A stretch of DNA of 64,000 nt, from assembly GCA_963775625.1 (NCBI GenBank), contig CAVZJM010000011.1:62001-126000 (forward strand), read 5' to 3'. Shown in pieces: positions 50,983-58,794 of the stretch. Position numbers and translations under genes: made by a program. Positions within the stretch are counted from its first letter, which is position 1, and the number at the start of each line of letters is the position of its first letter. Source of the stretch: JAIBJN01 sp963775625 (GTDB lineage Bacteria > Actinomycetota > Thermoleophilia > Gaiellales > Gaiellaceae). A model generated the notes under the pieces. The model ran no database searches. It was not told where the DNA came from and saw nothing but the letters and a program-made list of their open reading frames with translations.

Positions 50983-52157
50983 GTCATGGCCGTGAGCGCG
51001 TGCTGACCCGTCTGGTTGGTGGCGCCGAGGTAGTTCCGCACCGGAATCGGCCCTGAAGCCTCTGCCGGGGATCCGTCGAGGAGCGTGTCGCCGCCGAGCA
51101 CGCGCACGGGCTCCCAGGCCGGCACGAGCTGCTCGGCGTTCCCGGCGGAGACGATCGAGTCCGCTTCCGGGACCCAGTCGGTCAACCCGGAGCCCGTCGA
51201 GTCGGGGTCGGCCATCTCGGCGAGGATCGCGGTCGTCCGGACGCCGGCCTCCTCGCACGCGCGGACCGTGAGCATGACGTCGGTGTGCGAGTTGCCGCCA
51301 GCGTCCGTCGTGACGATGGCGCCCTGCGCGCCGAGACCGAGCGCTGCATCGGCCGCCGCCGTCGCGGCACGCTGCTTGTCCTCGGCCGTCTGCTCGTACC
51401 CGCGCATCAGAATCGCTCCTGCGAAGCGAAGGCGCCTGCCGTGCTCCCGGTAGAGCCCGCGCACGAGCGCGCTCCGCTGGAAGACGATCGTCGGGTTCCG
51501 GAGCGCCGCCCAGTGGTACTCGCCGGACGTGACGGCGCCGTCCAGGATCTCTGCAGGGTCGACGACCCGGGGCAGTCCCGCGCTTCCGACAGGCACGCCG
51601 TAGAGGTACTGGTAGTAGAGCGGCCCGAGATCGGACAGCTGGACGAGCGCCGCGACCGCCGGCAGGTTCTCGTCGGCCGGGCCGAGCTCGAAGCGCTCGA
51701 CCTCTTCCGGTTCGGCGCCCAGTGTCGGGCGAGCGAGGTCCTCGGCGACGGACAGGGTCGTCCGGCGCGCCCAGGCTTCGAGCTCCTCGTTCCCCTGGCC
51801 GTCGCGGCGCTCGAACGTGAGGACGACGCTCGTGCCCGCCGCATACGGCGTCAGCGCAGCGCCGGGGCCGGCCAGGTCGACCACGGACTCCTGCTCGTGC
51901 AGCGTGCGCTCCTCGGCGGGAAAGTCGAGGCAGGACAGGACGGCGACGCCGTCGAGACGGTTCGTCCGCCCCAGCCCGGCGCGGCCCTCCACCGGAAACG
52001 CCGGACGCCCGTCGGGCCGCACACGCGGCTCGACGGCGTCGAGCACGTGGGTGAGCCGCACCGGCTCGCCGCCGCGGACGACTTCGACCTGGACGCCCTC
52101 GAGCTCGGGGATCGGCCCCATCAGGTCCGGCGGGAACGACGCCAGCTCCCAGGCCAT
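50976..52157 (-). CDS. grdE: Component B alpha/beta precursor homologue (GrdE/GrdG/GrdI-like) lacking the pyruvoyl cysteine
   Basis: 393 residues. Family text: NRLDGVAVLSCLDFP, LGPLYYQYLYGVPVGSAGLP, DPAEILDGAVTSGEYHWAAL, FAGAILMRGYEQTAEDKQRA and VIST-GN-like DSIVSAGNAEQLVPAW. In clostridial GrdE the stretch after DGAxxSG is N-C-V-S-A-C, where chain cleavage makes a pyruvoyl group from cysteine. Here it is E-Y-H-W-A-A, and the only cysteines are 76 and 301. Autocleavage and pyruvoyl formation are thus not expected, and a Schiff-base mechanism with an amine is doubtful. ATG overlaps the iclR stop. The comparison with GrdE is from memory. Confidence 0.82.
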   Translation of the reverse strand: MAWELASFPPDLMGPIPELEGVQVEVVRGGEPVRLTHVLDAVEPRVRPDGRPAFPVEGRAGLGRTNRLDGVAVLSCLDFPAEERTLHEQESVVDLAGPGAALTPYAAGTSVVLTFERRDGQGNEELEAWARRTTLSVAEDLARPTLGAEPEEVERFELGPADENLPAVAALVQLSDLGPLYYQYLYGVPVGSAGLPRVVDPAEILDGAVTSGEYHWAALRNPTIVFQRSALVRGLYREHGRRLRFAGAILMRGYEQTAEDKQRAATAAADAALGLGAQGAIVTTDAGGNSHTDVMLTVRACEEAGVRTTAILAEMADPDSTGSGLTDWVPEADSIVSAGNAEQLVPAWEPVRVLGGDTLLDGSPAEASGPIPVRNYLGATNQTGQHALTAMTW

Positions 52158-52889
52158 CAGGCGGCCCTCCGGAAGCCCAGTCGCGCCGACACCTCGGCTG
52201 CCGCGTCGGCGCAGAGCGCGCCGACCTCGGGCAGCCGGGTCTCATGGAGACGATAGGCAGGGCCCGACACCGAGACGGCCGCGACGCACGCGCCTCGCCG
52301 CGTCGAAGACGGGTGCCGCAACCGCATGGAGGCCGAGCTCGAGCTCCTCGACGGCGACGGCGAAGCCGGCGTCCCTGGTTCGCTCGAGGTCCGCCCGGAG
52401 CTCCCGGCGGTCGACGATCGTCCGCGGCGTCAGCCTCGTGAGCCTGCCCGGACCGGGAGCGTCGCCGAAGGCGAGCAGCGCCTTGCCGTTCGCGCTCGCA
52501 TGGAGGGGCGCGGCGCGGCCGGTCCAGTCGGTCACGCCGACGAAGTGCGACGCGTCGACCTGGAGGACGTTCAGCGCCCGATCGCCGTCGCGGACGGCGA
52601 GATTGACGGTCTCGCCCGTCTGCTCCGCCAGCGATTCGAGCGGCTGCCGCGCTGCTCCCGCAAGCGTGAAGCCGCGGATTGCCAGCGTGCCGAGTCGCGC
52701 CAGCTCGGGCCCGGGCGCAAAGCGCTCGCCGTCGCGGCGCACGAGCCCACGGCGCTCGAGCGCCGCGAGCTGACGGGAGACGGTGCTCTTGTGCATCCCG
52801 AGCTCGGCGGCGAGCTCCGAGACGCCGACGTCCGGCCGCCCCTCGTCGAAGGCCGTGAGAATGGCGAGTGCCCGGTCCGCCGATTGCAT
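52157..52889 (-). pseudogene. IclR-family regulator, one frameshift near the C terminus
   Basis: The start ATG is at 52887-52889 (MQSADRALAILTAFDEGRPD). The winged-helix domain has VSELAAELGMHKSTVSRQLA; the effector domain has GETVNLAVRDGDRALNVLQV and LHASANGKALLAFG. One base is gained or lost near 52281-52290: the frame otherwise stops early, while the shifted frame continues VAAVSVSGPAYRLHETRLPE to a TGA overlapping the grdE ATG. That clean overlap suggests the intact gene is the operon's first member and the shift is an error or recent. IclR proteins sense small organic acids or sugars, a hint about the pathway's ligand. Confidence 0.7.
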
Positions 52890-52890
52890 C

Positions 52891-52907
52891 GTTGCGTATT
52901 CTGCAAC
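52891..52907. promoter_or_regulatory. Inverted repeat upstream of iclR
   Basis: GTTGC at 52891-52895 and GCAAC at 52903-52907 are perfect inverted repeats with a 7-base spacer, directly upstream of the iclR start. A further half-like GCGCAAC is at 52921. This fits an IclR-type operator controlling both the grd-like operon and the divergent ABC transporter. Confidence 0.5.
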
Positions 52908-52980
52908 GCCGTCGCTCTCTGCGCAACTTCGGGAAGTGACCTCCATCCTCGGAGGATTCCCGCCCGTAGACTCGCCGACG

Positions 52981-53824
52981 ATGGCCGCCGCGTTCACGGC
53001 ACGAGGGCTCGTCAAGCGCTACGGGCCGGTGACGGCCCTCCAGGGGGTCGACCTCGACGTCGAGGAAGGCGAGCTCGTCGGGCTGCTCGGGCCGAACGGC
53101 GCCGGCAAGTCCACGCTGGTGAAGATCGGCTGCGGGCTCGTGCGGGCGACCACCGGTGAGGCGCACGTCTGTGGCGCCCGCGCCGGCTCACCGCAGGCGA
53201 GGGCCTCTACCGGGTACCTCGCCGAGCTCTTCCGCTTCCCCGGCTGGGCGACTGCGAACGAGCTCCTCATCCTGCACCAGCGCCTGGCAGGCTCACGTGG
53301 AGGCGAGGCCGAGCGCGCGGAGCTGCTGGAGCTCGTCGGCCTAACGGAAGCACGCTCCCGCCGGGTCGAGACGATGTCGAAGGGCATGCAGCAACGGCTC
53401 GGGCTGGCGCAAGCTCTCGTCGGGACGCCGCGGTTTCTCTTCCTCGACGAGCCGACCAGCGCCCTCGACCCCGGCGGCAGGCGCACTGTTCGCGGGCTCC
53501 TCGAGGAGTTGCGCAGGCGGGGCGTCGCCGTTCTCCTCAACTCCCATCTCCTGAGCGAGATCGAGCTCGTCTGCGACCGAGTCGCGATTCTCTCGCGGGG
53601 GAGCATCGTGGCGGAGGGACGGCCTTCGGAGCTTGCCGAGCCTCGCGGCGTCGAGATCGACGTCGACGGCGGCACCCGGCTCTACGAGGGGATGCGGGCG
53701 CGAGGAGGTGCCGAGGATCGTCGCCGAGCTCGTGGGCGCGGGCGAGCGGGTGTACGGCGTCCGCGTCCTCGAGACGACGCTCGAGGAGGTCTACCTCGAG
53801 GCCGTGGGGGACCAGGCCGGATGA
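52981..53824 (+). pseudogene. ABC transporter ATPase, frameshift near the end
   Basis: A typical ABC-2-type export ATPase: GLLGPNGAGKSTLVKIG (Walker A), MSKGMQQRLGLAQALVG (signature), FLFLDEPTSALDPGG (Walker B) and LLNSHLLSEIELVCDRV. After about 240 residues reading shifts near 53702; the other frame continues EEVPRIVAELVGAGERVYGV and ends in a TGA overlapping the permease ATG. Restored length is about 280. It diverges from the iclR-grd operon with the possible operator between them. Substrate unknown. Confidence 0.75.
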
Positions 53825-54692
53825 AGGGCATCGCGATCATCGTCGGCTACGCGCTGCGCGAAAACCTGCGCCGGCGGGTCTTCCTCGTCGTGATCGTGCT
53901 CACCGGAGCCTTCCTCGGCCTGTATGCGCTGGGAACGAACGAAGCCTTTCAGGTGGTCGAGTCGCAGAACCTCGGCGGGCCTCCGGACGGGCCGGCTGCG
54001 GTGGACGACCGCGAGCTGACCGGCGGCACGATGTTCGGGCTCTCCATGTTCGCCACCCTCTTCCTCGGGGCGGTGCTGGCCACGTTTCTCACCCTCGGCA
54101 CCGTCCGTGGCGACGCAGAGAACGGCCTGCTCCAGCCTCTCGTCGTCCGCCCGATCGGGCGCTCGACCCTGCTCGTCGGGCGATTCGCCGCGGCCGCCCT
54201 GGTCTGCACGGTGTACGTCGTCCTCGTCTACGCGGGCGCGCTCCTGATCACTTGGCAGGTCGGTGAGCTGGACGCCGGATCGGATCATCGGGCCGGCCCT
54301 CCAGCTCGCGGCCGCGACCGCCGTGATCGCCGCCCTCTCCCTCCTCGGGTCGGTCTTCCTCTCGGCCACAGCAAACGGCATCGCCGTCTTCATGGTCTTC
54401 GGCGCCGGGCTCGTCGCCGGGCTGCTGGGCCAGATCGGGGACGCGCTCGGATTCGGAGACGCTCGCGGACGTGGCCGAGACCGCCTCGTGGGTGCTTCCG
54501 TTCGAGGCCCTGTATCAGGACGGCCTCGACGCGATCACGGCCGATTCGCGCGGACTCACAGAGATCGTCCTGACCCTCGGCCCCTTTGGCGGCGCCCAGG
54601 CGGCCGGGCCGCTGCTCTGGCCCTGGACGCTCGCCTATCTCGCCTTGATCGGGGGCGCGGCGCTGGCCGCTTTCGCGCGGAAGGATCTCTGA
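53821..54692 (+). pseudogene. ABC-2-type permease, two frameshifts
   Basis: The start (MKGIAIIVGYALRENLRRRV) and membrane helices (RVFLVVIVLTGAFLGLYALG, MFGLSMFATLFLGAVLATFL) are in one frame up to about 54265. PDRIIGPALQLAAATAVIAA continues in a second, and after about 54460 ADVAETASWVLPFEALYQDG and LLWPWTLAYLALIGG in the third. Restored, it has about 290 residues and six helices, the partner of the preceding ATPase. Dense shifts here and in iclR within 2.2 kb point to a local sequence-quality problem or a decaying locus. Confidence 0.7.
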
Positions 54693-54718
54693 CCGGCGCC
54701 CCGAAGAGCGACGGTCCC

Positions 54719-54856
54719 ATGAAGAGCGAGCAGGATCAGACCCGCAGCCAGCTTGCGCTCGTAGCCGCGCTGGCGAAGAACCGCGGGGAGCTCGACGCAG
54801 CGACCCTCGAGCGGCTTCTCCGTCTCGTCGGTGCCCTGAAGCCGGCTTCCGGCTAG
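54719..54856 (+). CDS. Small helical protein after the ABC permease
   Basis: 45 residues (MKSEQDQTRSQLALVAALAK onward, ending LVGALKPASG), amphipathic and soluble. ATG lies 27 bases after the permease stop with a weak ribosome site. No family is recognised. It converges on the cyclase gene with a 4-base overlap. Confidence 0.4.
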   Translation: MKSEQDQTRSQLALVAALAKNRGELDAATLERLLRLVGALKPASG

Positions 54857-55830
54857 CCGACAGGCGAGGCCATCGCGTCGATCTCGGCGTCGAGAACGAC
54901 CTCGCCTGCGGCGACGCGGCGAATGGCGTCGGCGAACTCGATCATGTCGGCCACCCGGTCCTTCAGGAGGTAGCCGACTCCCCTGTCGCTCGTCGCCAGC
55001 AGCTCGCGCGCGTAGGCGGGCACGAGGTCTTGTGAGAGGAGGAGCACGCCGGTGCCCGGATGCAGCCTGCGGATCGCCTGCGCCGCGCGCACGCCCTCGT
55101 CGCTCCCCGACGGGGGCATGCGGATGTCGACGACGGCGACGTCGGGCTCGGTGGCGGCGACGCGCTCGAGGAGCTCGTCTCCGGTGCCGGCCTGCGCGAC
55201 GACCCGCATCCCGGCTTCCTCGAGCAGGCGGGCGATACCGTCGCGGATCAGCACCGAGTCGTCGGCGAGGACGACGCGGAGCCGGTCGTCGTCGACGCGA
55301 TGGGCGGAGCGGAGCGGCGGAAAATCGACAGGAAGCCCGTCGGCGACGAGCTGGAAGAGGCGCTCGGGCTCGGGCAGGCCCGAGAGCTCGTAGCAGCCGA
55401 GATCGCGCACGGCGGCGTCGGTCAGCGCGACCGTCCGCTCCGAGAGGATCACCTGGCCGCCGTGGCCGGCGGAGCTCAGGCGCGCGGCGCGATGGATGTC
55501 GAGGCCGACGTATCCGTGACCGGAATCGACGGCAATGCCGGTGTGCAGGCCCATGCGAATGCGCACAGCGGCGCCGCCGGGCCAAGTCGTGTCGACCAGG
55601 GCGCGCTGCGCCGCGGCGGCCGCCTCGACCGCGTCGGAGGCGGAGTCGAAGACCGAGAACGACTCGTCGGCGCGGCACTCGACCTCGCGCCCACCGTAGT
55701 CGGCGAGGGCGCGTCTCAGGAGCGCTCGGGATTCGGCGAGGACGTGGCGGTACTCGGCGCCCAGTCGCCGGACGAGCGAGGTCGAGCGCTCGATGTCGGT
55801 GAAGAGGAAGGTGAGCTCCTGCTCGGACAT
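54853..55830 (-). CDS. Class III adenylate/guanylate cyclase-like domain fused to a response-regulator receiver
   Basis: 325 residues. The N-terminal half is a class III cyclase fold: ELTFLFTDIERSTSLVRRLG (metal Asp), ECRADESFSVFDSASDAVEA, IRMGLHTGIAVDSGHGYVGL and HRAARLSSAGHGGQVILSE. The usual G-D of the second metal site reads A-D. The C-terminal half is a receiver domain (RVVLADDSVLIRDGIARLLE, DVAVVDIRMPPSGSDEG with the phospho-Asp, YLLKDRV). It ends soon after, with no DNA-binding domain, so the order cyclase then receiver is unusual. ATG at 55828-55830 is preferred; an upstream ATG at 55905 would place the operator inside the gene. Confidence 0.8.
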   Translation of the reverse strand: MSEQELTFLFTDIERSTSLVRRLGAEYRHVLAESRALLRRALADYGGREVECRADESFSVFDSASDAVEAAAAAQRALVDTTWPGGAAVRIRMGLHTGIAVDSGHGYVGLDIHRAARLSSAGHGGQVILSERTVALTDAAVRDLGCYELSGLPEPERLFQLVADGLPVDFPPLRSAHRVDDDRLRVVLADDSVLIRDGIARLLEEAGMRVVAQAGTGDELLERVAATEPDVAVVDIRMPPSGSDEGVRAAQAIRRLHPGTGVLLLSQDLVPAYARELLATSDRGVGYLLKDRVADMIEFADAIRRVAAGEVVLDAEIDAMASPVG

Positions 55831-55885
55831 GCGAGAAGCTTCGAGGATCTCTGCGGCGGAAGCCAGGCGGCCAGCCCCCGAGCGT

Positions 55886-55903
55886 GGTGCGGTTAACCGC
55901 ACC
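55886..55903. promoter_or_regulatory. Perfect 18-bp palindrome in a divergent promoter
   Basis: GGTGCGGTTAACCGCACC is self-complementary over all 18 bases. It lies between the leftward cyclase-receiver gene and the rightward CHAP-domain gene, so it is a good operator candidate for either or both. Confidence 0.65.
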
Positions 55904-55963
55904 ATCGCAAGCGCGGAACGTCGGGAGTATCCTCGCTCCGGTCAGCCCTCGGAGGTGAACGCC

Positions 55964-56854
55964 ATGCTCGCTCGCGAACGTGCGCTTCGGATCGGCCTGG
56001 CCGAGGCCCGTGCCGGAGTCGTCGAGAAGCGAGACAACTTCTCCAAGCGGATCAAGGAGTACCAGGCTGCCGATTCGTTCAAGCCCGCGAAGGACACGGG
56101 CTACGCCTGGTGCAACAGCTTCGTCGTCTGGTGCTACCGGGAAGCGCGTCGCGAGCTGACCGAGACGGCCCGCTCGGCCGGCGTGCAGCTCACGGCCACG
56201 CTCGCGGACAAGGCGGGGCTGGAGGTCAAGCGGCCCGCGAGGGGCGACATCGTCTGCTTCCAGTTTCCCCCGGTCGACCCGACGCTCGACCACATCGGCT
56301 TCGTCCTCGAGGTCCTCTCCGACGGCTCCATCCGCACGCTCGAGGGCAACACCCCCGGCGACGCGCGCGAGCTGGACGGGGTCTTCGTCAAGATCCGCCC
56401 GCGGGAGCTGTGCCACACGTTCATCCGCATCCCCGGCGAGGTCCCGGACGGAACCGGCAGGGGCGACCACGGAGGCGAGGTTCGCGACCTCCAGAAACAG
56501 CTCGTCGAGCTCGGGGACAAGAAGCTCGAGGTCGACGGCGACTTCGGCGAGAAGACGGAGAAGGCCGTCGAGGCGTTCCAGCGCAAGCACGACCTGCCCG
56601 AGACGGGGGTCGCCTCCCCGAAGACCCTGACGGCGATCGGGGAAGCGCTCAAGCCTCAGAGGCCGGAACCAGAGCCGGTTCCGGGGCCCGCGGAGCGAGA
56701 CGAGCCCAAGCCGGCGTTCGTCGTCACCGCGGCCTTCCTCGAGGGCGAGCCGAAAGAGGTCGGGGGCCTGACGACCCGCACCGCGCTGAACAAGCAGGTC
56801 AAGCCGTTCCTCGCCGACGGCGCCAGGTTCGTCCAGATCTCGCCCGAGAGCTGA
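55964..56854 (+). CDS. CHAP amidase-like and peptidoglycan-binding domain protein
   Basis: 296 residues behind a GGAGGTGA site. The N-terminal CHAP-like domain has GYAWCNSFVVWCYREARREL (Cys) and DPTLDHIGFVLEVLSDGSIR (His) and RTLEGNT. The second domain is a peptidoglycan-binding repeat: VRDLQKQLVELGDKKLEVDG and FGEKTEKAVEAFQRKHDLPE. CHAP proteins cut amide bonds of murein. No signal peptide is visible, so export would need another route or a phage-like holin; the protein may instead be a cytoplasmic or phage-derived relic. A 50-residue tail is unassigned. Confidence 0.78.
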   Translation: MLARERALRIGLAEARAGVVEKRDNFSKRIKEYQAADSFKPAKDTGYAWCNSFVVWCYREARRELTETARSAGVQLTATLADKAGLEVKRPARGDIVCFQFPPVDPTLDHIGFVLEVLSDGSIRTLEGNTPGDARELDGVFVKIRPRELCHTFIRIPGEVPDGTGRGDHGGEVRDLQKQLVELGDKKLEVDGDFGEKTEKAVEAFQRKHDLPETGVASPKTLTAIGEALKPQRPEPEPVPGPAERDEPKPAFVVTAAFLEGEPKEVGGLTTRTALNKQVKPFLADGARFVQISPES

Positions 56855-56997
56855 GGCCGACTCGACGATCTCGTCGACCGAGATCTCGCGGCACGTCGCC
56901 GTTCGACATCGATAAGCCTGAGTCCTCCGGCCGTTCTCCGGGCATCGGATGCGTTGGGCCCGCCCGGCCTCTTTCTACGTCTGAGGTGCCACCGTCT

Positions 56998-57237
56998 CTA
57001 GTCGGTGACGTCCTCGACGCCTGCGGCGCGCTCGTGACGGGCACGGCCGAGCACCTCGTCCACGCGCTGACGCGAGACGCCGAGCGCACGGGCAAGCTCG
57101 GCCTTGCTGGCGCCCGCCTCGTGGGCGCTAAGCAGGGCGCTGCGGAAGCTGCGCCGGGCCCGGTCAAGGCGCTGAAGCGCGTCGAGTGCTTTCTGGTAAG
57201 CGCGCAGCACAGCCTTGACTTCGGTGTCGTGTGCCAT
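56998..57237 (-). CDS. Small helix-turn-helix protein
   Basis: 79 residues: a helical N-terminal half (KAVLRAYQKALDALQRLDRA) and a C-terminal HTH (GASKAELARALGVSRQRVDE). It may be a DNA-binding regulator of phage or mobile origin. Two inverted repeats, CCTGC-GCAGG, lie directly upstream and are candidates for autoregulation. Confidence 0.7.
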   Translation of the reverse strand: MAHDTEVKAVLRAYQKALDALQRLDRARRSFRSALLSAHEAGASKAELARALGVSRQRVDEVLGRARHERAAGVEDVTD

Positions 57238-57238
57238 G

Positions 57239-57284
57239 CCTGCACGATACAGCAGGCAAGGGGGTCTTGCACCTGCTATGCAGG
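57239..57284. promoter_or_regulatory. Two inverted CCTGC/GCAGG repeats upstream of the small HTH gene
   Basis: CCTGC (57239-57243) with GCAGG (57252-57256), spacer 8, and CCTGC (57272-57276) with GCAGG (57280-57284), spacer 3. The shared half-site in one short region fits operators of the adjacent HTH protein. Confidence 0.45.
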
Positions 57285-57581
57285 AGCTACTTGCACTTGC
57301 GCCTGAAAGCGGCTATCTTTTCGAGGCCGGTGTTACCGCGACCGGCCAGAGACACACTGACGGGACGCGCCCCGTCGTTGCGACGGAGGAGCGCCCGCAG
57401 ATGCAGGACGCCGCTACCCGCGAGCCCCGGTTCGTCACGGAGCGGTCGAGCAATCGACCGATCTCGTGAACGAGTTCAGCAGCTAGGAACGCCTTCAGCG
57501 ACTCCGCTGCGCCCGGCCTCCCCATGGGCGGAGAGGCCGAGCGGAGCGGGCAGTCCTGCTCCACCAACCGAAAGGAATCAG
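57285..57581. other. Upstream region of the secreted protein gene
   Basis: About 300 bases without a convincing gene. A possible promoter is TTGCAC near 57291 with TATCTT near 57315. An inverted-like GCCTCCC/GGAGAGGC pair lies near 57515-57535. The ribosome binding site AAAGGA is next to the ATG at 57582. Confidence 0.35.
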
Positions 57582-58235
57582 ATGAAGAAATTCGTAGTAG
57601 CGGCGGCCGTCGCCGTAGCAGCCCTGGCGCTTGTCGCCACTGCTTCGGCGGCTGTGCAGCTCCCTGCCAACCAGACCCTTCGCTTCGAAGGCGCTGGAAG
57701 CCACTTCTGGGCCAAACCTGGCGACAGCCCGCACGACACCGACGCGAAGGCCCTGCGCCTGCACGTCGGTGACCCGAGCACGGGCGGCTACGCCGTCGCC
57801 TACTCCAACCGGTCGATTCACATTGCGACCGACGCCGAGGCGGTGACCAACCTGTCGTTCGAGTACAAGCAGACGACTCACGTCGGCGCAGGAGCTCCGC
57901 GCATCTCGGTCGAGTTCCAAGACGGCGACGTGGCCTACCTCTCCGCGTCCTACTGCAACCACTCGATCGGGAGCGATTGGGGTCGAGCCGACTTCACCCG
58001 GTTCAAGACCAACTGCTCAATCTGGGTCGCGGGTGTCCAGTACGCGGCTGACGGTACGAGGTCGGCGTGGCGCGTATACACCGACGCCCATCCCGATCAG
58101 ATCGTCGAGCAGGCGTACCTCGTCGCTGACGAGTCCGGCTGGTATCGCATCGACCGGCTCTCGCTCGGCGCCGGCGCGATGTACACGTCCGGCAACCGGG
58201 TTGGGAAGCGGTGCACGACGGAGGCGTCCTGTTGA
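57582..58235 (+). CDS. Secreted protein of unknown function
   Basis: 217 residues. Signal peptide MKKFVVAAAVAVAALALVAT with cleavage after ASA. The mature part begins AVQLPANQTLRFEGAGSHFW and is a soluble beta-rich domain with four cysteines, two of them near the end (KRCTTEASC), suggesting disulfides after export. Pattern NLSFEYKQTTHVGAGAPRIS recalls carbohydrate-binding-like sandwiches, but no family is claimed. Confidence 0.75.
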   Translation: MKKFVVAAAVAVAALALVATASAAVQLPANQTLRFEGAGSHFWAKPGDSPHDTDAKALRLHVGDPSTGGYAVAYSNRSIHIATDAEAVTNLSFEYKQTTHVGAGAPRISVEFQDGDVAYLSASYCNHSIGSDWGRADFTRFKTNCSIWVAGVQYAADGTRSAWRVYTDAHPDQIVEQAYLVADESGWYRIDRLSLGAGAMYTSGNRVGKRCTTEASC

Positions 58236-58305
58236 GGGACGCGGGGGAAGCGCGGCGCCTCCGCTTCTCGGCCGTCGTGATTAGCTACGAGAAGGCCGGC
58301 GTCCG

Positions 58306-58545
58306 GTGATGCTCTGGATTGTTGGACTGTCCTGGGCCGCTCTGTTCCTCGTAGCGCTCATCTTCGCTCTGTCGCTCTGCCGTGTATCGAGTGAGGAGGA
58401 CAGACGGATAGAGAGATTGAGAGAGGCCGAGGACACCGGCCAACGAGTTCAAGGGCTCAGCGAAGTCCGAAGCCTGAGCCAGCGCCTGGCGGGTGGCACG
58501 GGACCACAACCAGGGGCCAGCGATGAGGCCGCGCGTCGGGCTTAG
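58306..58545 (+). CDS. Small single-pass membrane protein
   Basis: 79 residues starting at GTG/ATG 58306-58309. One N-terminal helix (LWIVGLSWAALFLVALIFAL) is followed by a charged, helical cytoplasmic part (SSEEDRRIERLREAED). A relation to other proteins is not recognised. It ends 77 bases before a strong terminator hairpin. Confidence 0.5.
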   Translation: MMLWIVGLSWAALFLVALIFALSLCRVSSEEDRRIERLREAEDTGQRVQGLSEVRSLSQRLAGGTGPQPGASDEAARRA

Positions 58546-58621
58546 TCGTCCTCACGCGCCTCAGCCACCGGTGCTTGCAGAATGCTTGCAGGAGGCCGTT
58601 CGGGTTTACTGCCGCGCCAAC

Positions 58622-58650
58622 AGGAAGCCCCCGCTCCCCGGGGGCTTCCT
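58622..58650. terminator. Perfect 11-bp hairpin
   Basis: AGGAAGCCCCC (58622-58632) and GGGGGCTTCCT (58640-58650) with a 7-base loop. It overlaps the left end of the tRNA-Pro 3' duplication. At the authentic tRNA only the right arm is found, which is consistent with insertion between tRNA and its terminator. Confidence 0.7.
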
Positions 58651-58696
58651 CAGTCGGGACGGCCGGATTCGAACCGGCGGCCCTCCTGCTCCCAAA
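58638..58696 (-). repeat. Partial copy of the tRNA-Pro 3' half plus flank (attachment-like direct repeat, left)
   Basis: These 59 bases match 59681-59738 with one extra C. They include the T arm, acceptor 3' strand and anticodon-side bases of tRNA-Pro plus 16 bases beyond it. Duplication of a tRNA 3' end at the far side of an insert is the usual trace of site-specific integration. No integrase is present between the copies. Confidence 0.7.
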
Positions 58697-58720
58697 AAAC
58701 GGCCTCCTACGGGCCGTTTT
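58694..58720 (-). terminator. Intrinsic terminator of the RTX gene
   Basis: AAAACGGCC (58696-58704) and GGCCGTTTT (58712-58720) form a 9-bp stem; on the minus strand a run of T follows. It lies 75 bases past the RTX stop and can act in both directions. Confidence 0.7.
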
Positions 58721-58794
58721 GCGTTCCAGTCCTGTTCTCATGCGGGCTTCGAGCAGCTTCAGCGGACACCCGCGCACTCGTGGCCACGGGCCGG

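Noticed and set aside
52242..52889. Treating other UGA stops (for example in the iclR frame) as selenocysteine
   Set aside because: The early iclR stop is explained by a one-base shift with conserved text in the next frame. There is no family precedent for selenocysteine there.
49948..53166. 1,072-codon leftward frame suggesting a giant GrdB fusion
   Set aside because: Only the final part from 50982 is grdB. Upstream it overlaps grdE and iclR in a different frame and has no domain.
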